A DNA stretch of 11,413 bases, taken from the NCBI GenBank assembly GCA_025054735.1, contig JANWZG010000075.1, positions 1 through 11,413 on the forward strand. The letters are read 5' to 3'. The notes under the pieces are model-generated. The model was not told the origin of the DNA. It worked only from the letters and a program-made list of their open reading frames with translations, and did not search any database. A program made the translations under genes and the position numbers. Below, in pieces: positions 1-6,981 of the stretch; position 1 is the first letter of the stretch, and each line of letters starts with the position of its first letter. Source of the DNA: Cyanobacteriota bacterium. GTDB lineage: Bacteria; Cyanobacteriota; Cyanobacteriia; SKYG9.

Positions 1-2474
1 TATTCAGCGTTGACAGTTCTACGAGTATCTAAGGCTTGATGAATGCAGCTTAGCATCATATCAGCTATGTCCTGGGGAAAAACATCGTGTAGCATGGTGC
101 CCAACTGAGATTCCACTGACTTATAGATGCTGACAGCTTTCGTCGTTGGGATTTTGAGACAGCGCCCATAGCGATCGCGCACCACTACCAACTCATGCAT
201 AGAGGCAAACAATGCTCGCATCTCAGCATTGGTAGCACGGATTTCCTCTTCTAGGCGCTTGCGATCAGTAATATCACGTATAATAACCAGCACTTCATCT
301 TCGCCACTGACTACGATGCGCACTTCCTCATCAAATGGTGTGCCATCAGGAGTGTACAGCCGTTGTTCATAGGTCACCAATTTACCTGTGGCTAATGCTT
401 GAGCAACCCCCTGCATTTGGCGAGCGGCGTGGTCTGGAGCCAAGACATCATAAACCTTCCGCCCAACGACGTGCTCACCATTGACCGAGTGAGCCTTCTC
501 ATTTTTTGCCGGGATATAGTCCAGATAGGTACCATCTCGACGGAGCCGGATTAGCAAGTCAGGAATAGCCGCAATAATGGCACGGTTTTGGGCCTCACTT
601 TGACGCAGCGCCGCTTCTGCCCGCTTTTGGTCAGTAATATCTCGGCCAACAATAACTACCAAGTTATCTGTTAAGGGAGAAATAGTGGTAGAGAGCCACA
701 CTTCTTGGTCGCCCATAGGTAAGCTGTATTCAGTACGGACAGGAGTTTGTGTCCGCAGACTTTCTTGAATACAACTGAGGACGTGGTTAGCTTGGGCTGG
801 GGGCATCACATCCACGAGACGTTTGCCTATCATCTCACTAGCTGGCTTGTAGAGGTTCATGTTGTGAGTAGGCGCAACCTTAAGGCAGCGTCCAGAGGCA
901 TCTCGTACTAGCACTATGTCATTCATGGCAGCTAGTAAAGCTCGTAGTTCGGCTTGAGACTGCTTTTGCGCCAAGACAGACCCTAACTGCCCTGAAATGG
1001 CTGGTACTAGCCGGATCCACCGTTCATCTTGGGGGCGCACAATTCGTGTAAGGAATACCAATACGGCAATGACGCGATCTTGTTCTCCAGTTTCATAGGA
1101 GTTGGACATAGCGACGATCGGCACCCCGAATCCTGCCACAAACCCACAGGCGGCGGCTGGTTCATGGCGCAAGAATGATTCGTCTAGGTCTTTACTTAAA
1201 TCCGTAGTCCATTCCGGTTGACGTTGTTGCCACACCCGACCAGGCAACCCTTCCCCTGGCAAAAAGGTCAAGGCTTCGGTGTAGTTGCGAAATTGATCGA
1301 GAGCCGTTGATGCAGCACTATCCAGCGTCGATTGATCGCTACACCAACTAGTAGCACACTCAATCACCGTGCGATCGGACGACTCTACCCAAGCTTCTCC
1401 ATAGTTCCATCCCGTTACTTCACAGAGAGAGTGCAAGGCAACTTCCAAGGCAGTGTTAAAGTCAGGGGCAGCACTAATAGCTTGGGTGATGCCCAGCACG
1501 AGCTGTAGTTCTTCATCGGCTTCCTTCAGAACCTTATTGGAATAGACGAATAGCTGAGAGTAGGCTAACAGCAATGTATTCATTGGCAGAAGCCGCCAAG
1601 TGTTATCTGGTTGTTCAACGACGATCGGCTCGTAGGTGTAGGGTTCTGGACGACCTAGAGCACGATTCACAGCAGCTTGAATGGTACAGGTAGGCGGCAG
1701 CAGCAGAAATGACTGTAAGCCAAGGCTCTGCTCAGCTTGGTTAATAGCATTCAGCATCACCCCTATGGGACGCTTACTATACATCTCGACTCCGTAGGGC
1801 CGCCCAAAATATTCAAAGAACTTGGGACGGGCAATCATGCCTAGTAGCTTGGCATGATCATCCGTGATCAGTACACCAGGTAACTTGGGATGATCTCGAA
1901 AGGTTTCCATGACCGCCATTCCCAGAGTTGACTCAGGCACCTGAAAATCATAGGTAGGCAAGTCTTCTAGGGTAGACATCAGGGCTACGGTCACTTGATG
2001 TTCTAGATCATTTACCTGATTCTGATCACGAATCTTGCGTTCCAGGGCCGCGTTTTGGTCTTGTAGCCGCTGTTGCAGCCGCTTCAGGGTGAGGTGGGTT
2101 TGCACTCGCGCTAAAATTTCTGCGGATTGAAATGGCTTAGTGATGTAGTCAACAGCCCCTAGTTCAAAAGCCTTTACTTTGTTAGCAACATCGTCTTGGG
2201 CGCTGATGAAAATGATGGGAATGTCACGGGTTTTCTGGTTAGCCTTGAGTTGCTGGCACACTTCATAGCCATTCATTTCTGGCATGAGAATATCGAGCAA
2301 AACTAAATCAGGCAAGTCCATATGGGCGCTGGCAAGAGCAATGGTCCCTTTTGTGGCAATTCGGATTTCATGGCCATTGGCTGCCAGTAGCCGCTTCAGC
2401 ACTCGCAAGTTATCGGGGTTGTCATCCACGATTAGGATTTTAGACTTGGGGATTTCATCAACAGTACCCGTCAT
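1..2474 (-). CDS. Multisensor signalling protein REC-(CBS-like)-GAF-PAS-PAS-PAS, 3' end outside window
   Basis: The frame stays open from ATG 2474 to the left edge, giving 824 residues without a stop, so the C-terminal output domain is missing. The ATG is the only candidate start, because an in-frame TAG lies 24 nt upstream with no other start codon between. No good Shine-Dalgarno is seen. Residues 10-125 are a receiver domain: acidic pair D17-D18, phosphoacceptor D61 in LLDILMPEMNG, and K113 in TKPF. A coiled linker follows (125-160). Residues about 165-320 resemble a CBS-type module (LPGVLITDDHAKLLGMI, GRPYGVEMYSKRPIG). Residues about 323-505 are a GAF domain (PGEGLPGRVW). Three PAS domains follow (about 506-620, 625-740, 745 onward), the first two ending in RDIT. 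By family knowledge such proteins usually end in a histidine kinase or GGDEF domain, but neither is visible. The receiver at the N-terminus suggests that an upstream kinase controls it. Domains are firm; the output is unknown. Confidence 0.93.
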   Translation of the reverse strand, partial: MTGTVDEIPKSKILIVDDNPDNLRVLKRLLAANGHEIRIATKGTIALASAHMDLPDLVLLDILMPEMNGYEVCQQLKANQKTRDIPIIFISAQDDVANKVKAFELGAVDYITKPFQSAEILARVQTHLTLKRLQQRLQDQNAALERKIRDQNQVNDLEHQVTVALMSTLEDLPTYDFQVPESTLGMAVMETFRDHPKLPGVLITDDHAKLLGMIARPKFFEYFGRPYGVEMYSKRPIGVMLNAINQAEQSLGLQSFLLLPPTCTIQAAVNRALGRPEPYTYEPIVVEQPDNTWRLLPMNTLLLAYSQLFVYSNKVLKEADEELQLVLGITQAISAAPDFNTALEVALHSLCEVTGWNYGEAWVESSDRTVIECATSWCSDQSTLDSAASTALDQFRNYTEALTFLPGEGLPGRVWQQRQPEWTTDLSKDLDESFLRHEPAAACGFVAGFGVPIVAMSNSYETGEQDRVIAVLVFLTRIVRPQDERWIRLVPAISGQLGSVLAQKQSQAELRALLAAMNDIVLVRDASGRCLKVAPTHNMNLYKPASEMIGKRLVDVMPPAQANHVLSCIQESLRTQTPVRTEYSLPMGDQEVWLSTTISPLTDNLVVIVGRDITDQKRAEAALRQSEAQNRAIIAAIPDLLIRLRRDGTYLDYIPAKNEKAHSVNGEHVVGRKVYDVLAPDHAARQMQGVAQALATGKLVTYEQRLYTPDGTPFDEEVRIVVSGEDEVLVIIRDITDRKRLEEEIRATNAEMRALFASMHELVVVRDRYGRCLKIPTTKAVSIYKSVESQLGTMLHDVFPQDIADMMLSCIHQALDTRRTVNAE
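171..178. repeat. HIP1 octamer GCGATCGC
   Basis: A perfect palindrome characteristic of many cyanobacterial genomes, lying inside the multisensor gene. Confidence 0.8.
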
Positions 2475-2496
2475 AGTGTCGAGGCAACTTGCAGGA

Positions 2497-2524
2497 GGCT
2501 ATGAGACTATGGCTATGAGACTAT
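2497..2524. repeat. Perfect 14-bp tandem duplication in the sensor gene leader
   Basis: GGCTATGAGACTAT occurs twice head to tail (2497-2510 and 2511-2524). The pair starts 22 bp upstream of the sensor gene's start codon, where the ribosome would load. It also introduces the in-frame stop that fixes the start at 2474. It looks like a recent slippage duplication, with no evident function. Confidence 0.85.
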
Positions 2525-2840
2525 GTAGTTATGCTTCAGTCTAACGATAGTTGCGATCGTAAATCAGCACTACAACTCATTCAAACAGACGCACACTCGA
2601 TCCGTAATACTACGTGTAATTTAGAAAAGATGGACTTAGGTGACAACAGTTTGGTCAGGCCAACATAAGCAGATTTCTTGCCGCTAGTTCAGTCAGTTAA
2701 TGACGTTGGTCATCGGCAAGCAACCCTAGAGCGAGGCCCCCTTTCACGCTAGCTTAGGGTCATGCTGCACTCGCGAATCCCACAGTCCTGCCTTCAGCAT
2801 AATGGGACGACAGCGCTAAAATCACAGAATGCAGTCAAGT

Positions 2841-2886
2841 TTTATTAGAACTTTAATCCAGTACTGCCAGGTTTATCAGAACTTTA
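2841..2886. promoter_or_regulatory. Pair of 15-bp direct repeats around a palindrome, candidate regulator site
   Basis: TTTATTAGAACTTTA (2841-2855) recurs as TTTATCAGAACTTTA (2872-2886), with one mismatch. The spacing is 31 bp start to start, close to three helical turns, so both copies face the same side of the DNA. The palindrome CAGTACTG (2859-2866) lies between them. Paired direct repeats are a common binding layout for response regulators; that reading is inference, and no known motif was matched. Confidence 0.45.
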
Positions 2887-3179
2887 CAGATTGTGCATAG
2901 CCTTTGTCTCTCAATTTAGTCTCCACTCATTTTTTAGCAAATCATTTCCCTTGACATAGGTTGCCCTGAGCAATCCCCTAGCTAACCCCTTTCATCTGAT
3001 TGATTGGGCAGACAGCCATTAGGACATTATGATGGCAACCATAGTTGCGATCGTCAGGGCTAGGAAATAAAGCAACGCTGTACAGTGCAGGTGTAGCAAC
3101 AGATCTGCTCCGTAAAAAACAAACCAATAGTCGGCTCTTACAATCTACATCACCTCCTTGCAGAATCGGTATTATTGAT

Positions 3180-3221
3180 TGACCAATGACCCATGACCAA
3201 TAACAATTGATTCATGACCAA
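3180..3221. repeat. Degenerate heptamer tandem array (TGACCAA), STRR2-like
   Basis: Six consecutive 7-bp units lie in phase. TGACCAA is exact at 3180, 3194 and 3215, TGACCCA is at 3187, and two more diverged units lie at 3201 and 3208. From memory, heptanucleotide STRR repeats are known from heterocyst-forming cyanobacteria such as Calothrix PCC 7601, one class having unit TTGGTCA, the reverse complement of this one. The array ends one base before the ribosome binding site of the response regulator, so it is probably in the 5' untranslated leader. Confidence 0.7.
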
Positions 3222-3222
3222 C

Positions 3223-3227
3223 GGAGG
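3223..3227 (+). promoter_or_regulatory. Ribosome binding site that fixes the response-regulator start
   Basis: GGAGG lies 9 nt upstream of ATG 3237. It touches the alternative ATG 3228 with no spacer and lies downstream of the TTG at 3207, so 3237 is the supported start. Confidence 0.75.
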
Positions 3228-3236
3228 ATGTGCGCC

Positions 3237-3947
3237 ATGGCTGGGCGGTTGCTGTTAGTGGATGATGAACCTAGGCTGCGGGAAGCTGTAGAAGCCTATC
3301 TTAGTGATAGTGGCTTTGATGTAGATGTGGCTAGCAATGCCACAGAAGGTTGGGCAATGATGCAACAGCGCCTCTATGATTTGGTGATTACGGATATCAT
3401 GATGCCCCAAGTGGATGGTTACCAGTTTTTGCGGCAACTGCGGGAGGATCCCAGGTTCAAGTCGCTGCCTGTGGTGTTTCTAACGGCGCGGGGCATGACA
3501 GCTGATCGCATCCAAGGTTACAAGGCTGGTTGTGATGCCTACCTATCCAAACCCTTTGACCCCGATGAGTTGGTGGCGATCGTCGAAAATCTGTTGGAAA
3601 AGAACACCCCCACGATTCCTGAAATCACTGGTGACGGGGAAAACTTAGACATTGCTGACATGGCGCGGCAAATTGCTGAAATTCGAGAGCTACTGATTCG
3701 GCAGGGAGCATTAACTCCAACGGGCATTGCTAAGACACCTGCTCCCATCAACATCGACTTGACACCCCGTGAGCGCAGTGTCTTGGAATTGGTAGCCCAG
3801 GGTTTGATGAACAAAGAAATTGCCCGTCGCCTAGAGACCAGCGTTCGTAATGTGGAAAAGTATGTGAGTCGGTTATTTAGCAAAACAGGCACCAACAGCC
3901 GCACAGAACTAGTGCGCTATGCGCTAGAGCATGGCTTGACTCAGTAA
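3237..3947 (+). CDS. NarL/LuxR-type response regulator, Ycf29/Rre1-like
   Basis: A two-component transcription factor of 236 residues. The receiver domain (about 3-120) has the acidic pair D9-D10, phosphoacceptor D53 in ITDIMMPQVDG, T83, and K105 in LSKPFDP. A linker follows (about 121-170), then a LuxR/GerE helix-turn-helix (about 172-232) with LTPRERSVLELVAQG, MNKEIARRL and NVEKYVSRLF. The stretch around TARGMTADRIQGYKAGCDAY and the closing TELVRYALEHGL recall the Ycf29/Rre1 regulators of cyanobacteria and red-algal plastids; this is recognition from memory, so I give no symbol. Rre1 is associated with stress-gene control. ATG 3237 is chosen from the spaced GGAGG. The gene diverges from the multisensor gene, which suggests but does not prove a functional link. 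Its TAA is immediately followed by the complement of the neighbouring TPR gene's stop, leaving no room for a terminator of its own. Confidence 0.93.
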   Translation: MAGRLLLVDDEPRLREAVEAYLSDSGFDVDVASNATEGWAMMQQRLYDLVITDIMMPQVDGYQFLRQLREDPRFKSLPVVFLTARGMTADRIQGYKAGCDAYLSKPFDPDELVAIVENLLEKNTPTIPEITGDGENLDIADMARQIAEIRELLIRQGALTPTGIAKTPAPINIDLTPRERSVLELVAQGLMNKEIARRLETSVRNVEKYVSRLFSKTGTNSRTELVRYALEHGLTQ

Positions 3948-4478
3948 CTACATTCCCCACCATAGGAGCACTCCTAGCAAGAGACTTACTAAACCCAGTG
4001 CCACCCACGTGAAGCGATTATCACGGGTATTCACTTGGCTCAAGTCTACTGCGTCTAGTTCGTAGCTCTTGCGATCGACCACTTTACGGCTAGGCTTGGC
4101 CGTGGCATAGGCAGCACTAGTCTTCTCGACATCTAAAGCAGTCAGGTCAGGAATTTGGGTTAACCACTCTGGACGAGTGACCAGCCTAGGGGCTTCGAGG
4201 ATGGCCAGCAGGCGACGACTCTGTTTGCGAGTTTCAATGTCTGGATGTTGACCCAAGCGGCGGCAGAGAGCAATAGCTTCACTCGATTGACCTGCCGCTT
4301 CATAGGCTGTCACCAGCCAAATTTGCATCTCGCCCCCAAAGCGCAATTGCCGATTCACCAGGGCACAGGCTTTTTCTAATTGCTGTACCGCTTCACGATA
4401 TTGACCTGATTCAAAGGCGATTTTGCCTGCTTGGTAATGACCATTGGCAAGTTGCATAGCTTCGGAGGACATAGACAT
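3948..4478 (-). CDS. TPR-containing tail-anchored membrane protein
   Basis: A protein of 176 residues. The first ~110 residues form helical pairs typical of tetratricopeptide repeats: NGHYQAGKIAFESGQYREAV, then LVTAYEAAGQSSEAIALCRR. A polar linker (about 115-155) follows. The C-terminus is one hydrophobic segment, TWVALGLVSLLLGVLLWWGM, ending at the last residue, as in a tail-anchored protein with the TPR part in the cytoplasm. TPRs bind partner proteins; no partner or enzymatic role can be read from the sequence. ATG 4478 is preferred over an upstream TTG (4484) and the next ATG (4472), although none has a clear ribosome binding site. It lies 38 bp downstream of the glycosyltransferase gene on the same strand, so cotranscription is likely. 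Its TAG directly abuts the stop of the convergent response-regulator gene. I cannot assign a gene name. Confidence 0.85.
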   Translation of the reverse strand: MSMSSEAMQLANGHYQAGKIAFESGQYREAVQQLEKACALVNRQLRFGGEMQIWLVTAYEAAGQSSEAIALCRRLGQHPDIETRKQSRRLLAILEAPRLVTRPEWLTQIPDLTALDVEKTSAAYATAKPSRKVVDRKSYELDAVDLSQVNTRDNRFTWVALGLVSLLLGVLLWWGM

Positions 4479-4516
4479 TAGCAATATTTGGAACTACAGA
4501 CAACTAAGGTACTAGG

Positions 4517-5713
4517 CTAGGTAGCTAGGGAACGGCCTCGCCAAGTCCAGCCCCAACCTGTTTCGGTTTTAATGACGGAGGCGATCGCCATGGCCATCAC
4601 AATCCCTCCCCCTAGCCAACTTAACCACCAATAGTACAACGGTTGGTGAAATAAGTGGGCACAGTAGCAACGCAGCCCATATTGGGCCGCAAGGGTCAGC
4701 ACCAGCAACCCAACAGCAGTGAACAGCAGCAACGGGTGAGACACACGGGATGGATGCCAAGCGAGAACTGGAATGCTCGTGAGGGCTAACCAAGGGAAGA
4801 CATAGAGCAATGCCATGGCTACGGCAATAAGGAACATCGCAGCAATACTCCGCTGGGCACCTAGGTAGAGGTTTTTTGTCCAACCTTCCCAAAGGGCAGC
4901 AAAGGAGCGATACATGCGCACTTGCACCAGTCCCAAAGCTAAGACATAGCGCAAGCGGTATCCTTGGCGTTTAATTCGGCGTGCTAGTTCCACATCTTCT
5001 ACAACCTCGGCAGCAACGGCACGATGACCACCGATCGCTGCATAGGCTTGTCGTCGAAACAACATAAACGGCCCAGCGGCAAAGGCTGTAGGATCACTGG
5101 GGTCGTTGACGGCATCAAACCGGAACCCAACCGCCAGCAGCCCCATCATCAGCGGCTGAACCAGCCATTCAGCAAAACAGCCACAAATAATTTCTGGAGC
5201 GCAACTGAGCAGATCGATCTGATAGGATTGGCTTTCAGCAAGGGCAGCCGCGATCGCCCCTGGTGCTAACCGCACATCAGCATCCATGAACAGCACATAA
5301 TCTCCGGTTGCTTGGTTTGCGGCTTGGGCACAAGCCCAATTCTTGCCACGCCAAAGTTCTTGGGTAGGTCGAGGCGGCACGGTCAACACATGCAACCGGG
5401 TATCAGTCGCCGCTAGTGCTTGGGCAATGATAGCGGTTTGGTCAGTCGATTCATCATCTGCAATCCAAACCGATAGCTCTACAGTTGGTGGCAGGTCACT
5501 AGCTAGCACAGACTGTACACAGTTTTGTAGGTTCAGTTCTTCATTGTAAGCAGGGATAATGACCGTAAGGGTACAGGGAGTTAGAGCGATCGTAGCTGGC
5601 TCCAGGTGAGGAGCAGCCGCCATTGATTGCCGCAGACGATAGCCAAACCAGGCGATCGCTGCCAATGAGGCCAACAGCCCTACAATCGCTATCTCCATAA
5701 TCACAGTGCCCAT
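4517..5713 (-). CDS. Membrane-anchored family 2 glycosyltransferase
   Basis: A 398-residue inverting GT-A glycosyltransferase. An N-terminal membrane anchor (about 7-25) precedes the catalytic domain. TVIIPAYNEE (50-59) starts the nucleotide-sugar fold, IADDESTD (84-91) contacts the nucleotide, and DADVR (144-148) is the metal-binding DxD. E239-D240 in VVEDVELARR supply the likely catalytic base. RMYRSFAALWEGWTKNLYLG corresponds to the acceptor-side motif. Three hydrophobic segments (about 288-310, 325-345, 368-385) place the active site at the cytoplasmic membrane face. The layout resembles the CruC/CrtQ (carotenoid) and HpnB (hopanoid-associated) glycosyltransferases, so a lipid acceptor is plausible, but donor and acceptor are not determined. 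ATG 5713 is taken as start; ATG 5698 is possible, and only a weak purine run (GGGG, AAGG) precedes them. It follows thiE by 123 bp and precedes the TPR gene by 38 bp on the same strand. Confidence 0.9.
   Translation of the reverse strand: MGTVIMEIAIVGLLASLAAIAWFGYRLRQSMAAAPHLEPATIALTPCTLTVIIPAYNEELNLQNCVQSVLASDLPPTVELSVWIADDESTDQTAIIAQALAATDTRLHVLTVPPRPTQELWRGKNWACAQAANQATGDYVLFMDADVRLAPGAIAAALAESQSYQIDLLSCAPEIICGCFAEWLVQPLMMGLLAVGFRFDAVNDPSDPTAFAAGPFMLFRRQAYAAIGGHRAVAAEVVEDVELARRIKRQGYRLRYVLALGLVQVRMYRSFAALWEGWTKNLYLGAQRSIAAMFLIAVAMALLYVFPWLALTSIPVLAWHPSRVSHPLLLFTAVGLLVLTLAAQYGLRCYCAHLFHQPLYYWWLSWLGGGIVMAMAIASVIKTETGWGWTWRGRSLAT
4581..4588. repeat. HIP1 octamer GCGATCGC
   Basis: A perfect copy inside the 3' part of the glycosyltransferase gene. 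Confidence 0.8.
5250..5257. repeat. HIP1 octamer GCGATCGC
   Basis: A perfect copy in the middle of the glycosyltransferase gene. Confidence 0.8.
5652..5659. repeat. HIP1 octamer GCGATCGC
   Basis: A perfect copy in the 5' part of the glycosyltransferase gene, the third in this gene. Confidence 0.8.
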
Positions 5714-5804
5714 ACCTTCTATCCCCTAGCCGTACCCATACCACGCATTGTGCTGTTTGCCCCATCCTGTTTGTCCATCAGTAATATCCCCAGTATCCCA
5801 CGTT

Positions 5805-5839
5805 CCTTGGTTCGATGATTCCAGCCACCGTGACCAAGG
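5805..5839 (-). terminator. Stem-loop directly after the thiE stop, possible 3' end or processing element
   Basis: CCTTGGT (5805-5811) pairs perfectly with ACCAAGG (5833-5839) across a 21-nt loop, and the stem begins at the first base after the thiE TGA. No T-run follows on the minus strand, so it is not a classical intrinsic terminator. It could stabilise the thiE 3' end or weaken read-through into the glycosyltransferase gene. Confidence 0.25.
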
Positions 5840-6916
5840 TCAATTGGCATGAGCACAAGGGGAAGGGGAAACAGTTGCATGGTGCAACTGGGCCAGAAAC
5901 TGCTCAGTGACAGCTTTAGGGTCGGGTGCCTGCATGATGGCTCGCACGACGGCGACACGGGTAGCCCCGGCTGCCATTACATCCTTGAGATTGGTGAGAT
6001 CCACACTGCCGATCGCATACCAAGGTATTGACACCTGCTCAGCAGCATACCGCACATAGCTGAGTCCGGCGGCAGCTTTTCCGGCCTTGGTAGGGGTTTC
6101 GTAAACAGGGCCTACGCCTACATAGTCCACATTGCTGGCAAGTGCCCGCTGGAGTTCGTCAGGGTTTGTAGTAGACATACCAATAATGCGATCGACTCCC
6201 AATAATTGCCGCACAATGGTTGGATCTAAATCCTGTTGACCTACATGCACCCCGTCTGCGTCCACTGCTAGGGCAATATCAGGGCGATCGTTGACCAAAA
6301 ATAGGGCACCATAGCGGTGACAGAGGTCGCAGAGTTGCTTCGCCCGCGTAAACCGAATGCCATCTTCCACCGACTTATCACGATATTGCACCAAGGCTAA
6401 CCCACCTTGTAGGGCAGCCTCCACTACCTCTAGGAGATTGTCTACTGGGGATGTCACCAGGTATAGCTGGCTTTGGTAGAGCCTTTGACGACGATCTTGC
6501 GGTTGAACATCCCTCATCATCAACTGACTCTCTAGGGCATACACCCGATAACGCATTTGCTTAAAGGCTTCACCCATACGGGGTTCATACAGCTTGCCAT
6601 ATTCCTCCACAACTCGTAGTGCTTCCTGTACGCGGCACAGGTTGGCCTGCAGCAAATCCCCTAGAGTCGATCGCTGCTCTTCACGCTCATGGGTAATTGT
6701 CGTCCCTGGATCTTCCGGCGTGTTTCGTGCTGCCCGCAATTCAGGCCCATGCCAAGCTGCTATTGCCTGTCGCAAGTCCTTGCACTCAGCCGTCAGTTCC
6801 CGATTTTCCAAACCAAATCGACACCAGTCTTCAATCACCCGCAAGCCTTCCCGTGCTCGATCAAGATTAGCATCCAGAATTCGCTGCACAGCATTGGGGG
6901 ATGCACTCAACTCCAT
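5840..6916 (-). CDS. thiE: Thiamine-phosphate synthase with cyanobacterial N-terminal domain
   Basis: ThiE joins hydroxymethylpyrimidine diphosphate to thiazole phosphate, giving thiamine monophosphate in the cytoplasm. This 358-residue protein is longer than the usual ~210. Residues about 150-350 are the TIM-barrel synthase: QYRDK (177-181), VND (208-210), VHVGQQDLD, GMSTT (246-250) and GPVYETPTK (269-277). The phosphate-binding loop reads AIGSVD where GGI is common. Residues 1-140 are the helical extension found in cyanobacterial ThiE; from memory this is the ThiD2-type domain, reported as an HMP-phosphate kinase, which would make the protein bifunctional. That domain contains an internal repeat (residues about 12-30 and 87-105). 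ATG 6916 is preferred over TTG 6922, which follows an in-frame TAG. No TPP riboswitch is visible nearby. It sits 65 bp downstream of the LuxR-type regulator gene on the same strand. Confidence 0.96.
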   Translation of the reverse strand: MELSASPNAVQRILDANLDRAREGLRVIEDWCRFGLENRELTAECKDLRQAIAAWHGPELRAARNTPEDPGTTITHEREEQRSTLGDLLQANLCRVQEALRVVEEYGKLYEPRMGEAFKQMRYRVYALESQLMMRDVQPQDRRQRLYQSQLYLVTSPVDNLLEVVEAALQGGLALVQYRDKSVEDGIRFTRAKQLCDLCHRYGALFLVNDRPDIALAVDADGVHVGQQDLDPTIVRQLLGVDRIIGMSTTNPDELQRALASNVDYVGVGPVYETPTKAGKAAAGLSYVRYAAEQVSIPWYAIGSVDLTNLKDVMAAGATRVAVVRAIMQAPDPKAVTEQFLAQLHHATVSPSPCAHAN

Positions 6917-6981
6917 AGCCAACTACCATTCTCACTTAGTGCCATTGCTTCATAAAGCTTAACCTAGGATTTGATCATACG

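Larger units (their letters stand above)
2475..3236. other. Divergent intergenic region between the multisensor gene and the response regulator
   Basis: About 760 bp without a convincing gene on either strand. It must hold the promoters of both divergent genes, but I could not assign -35/-10 pairs with confidence. It contains the 14-bp tandem duplication (2497-2524), a pair of 15-bp direct repeats (2841-2886) and a heptamer array ahead of the response regulator (3180-3221). Isolated copies of the heptamer's reverse complement TTGGTCA occur at 2651-2657 and 2706-2712, the first directly preceded by CAACAGT. Confidence 0.7.

Noticed and set aside
2951..2956. TTGACA as a -35 promoter box for the response regulator
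   Set aside because: No -10 hexamer is found at 16-19 bp spacing, and the site is almost 300 bp from the gene.
3207..3236. Longer response-regulator start at TTG 3207 or ATG 3228
   Set aside because: TTG 3207 lies in the heptamer array upstream of the ribosome binding site, and ATG 3228 touches GGAGG. Only ATG 3237 has correct spacing and a normal receiver N-terminus.
3539..3904. Long antisense ORF inside the response-regulator gene, and similar ones within the glycosyltransferase and thiE genes
   Set aside because: These are shadows of strongly supported genes on the other strand, without domains or ribosome binding sites.
3963..3976. TAGGAG-CA-CTCCTA as terminator of the response-regulator gene
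   Set aside because: The loop is only 2 nt, no T-run follows, and it codes for part of the TPR protein's membrane segment.
6917..6981. TPP riboswitch ahead of thiE
   Set aside because: The gap is only 65 bp and lacks the conserved CTGAGA core; none was seen further upstream either.
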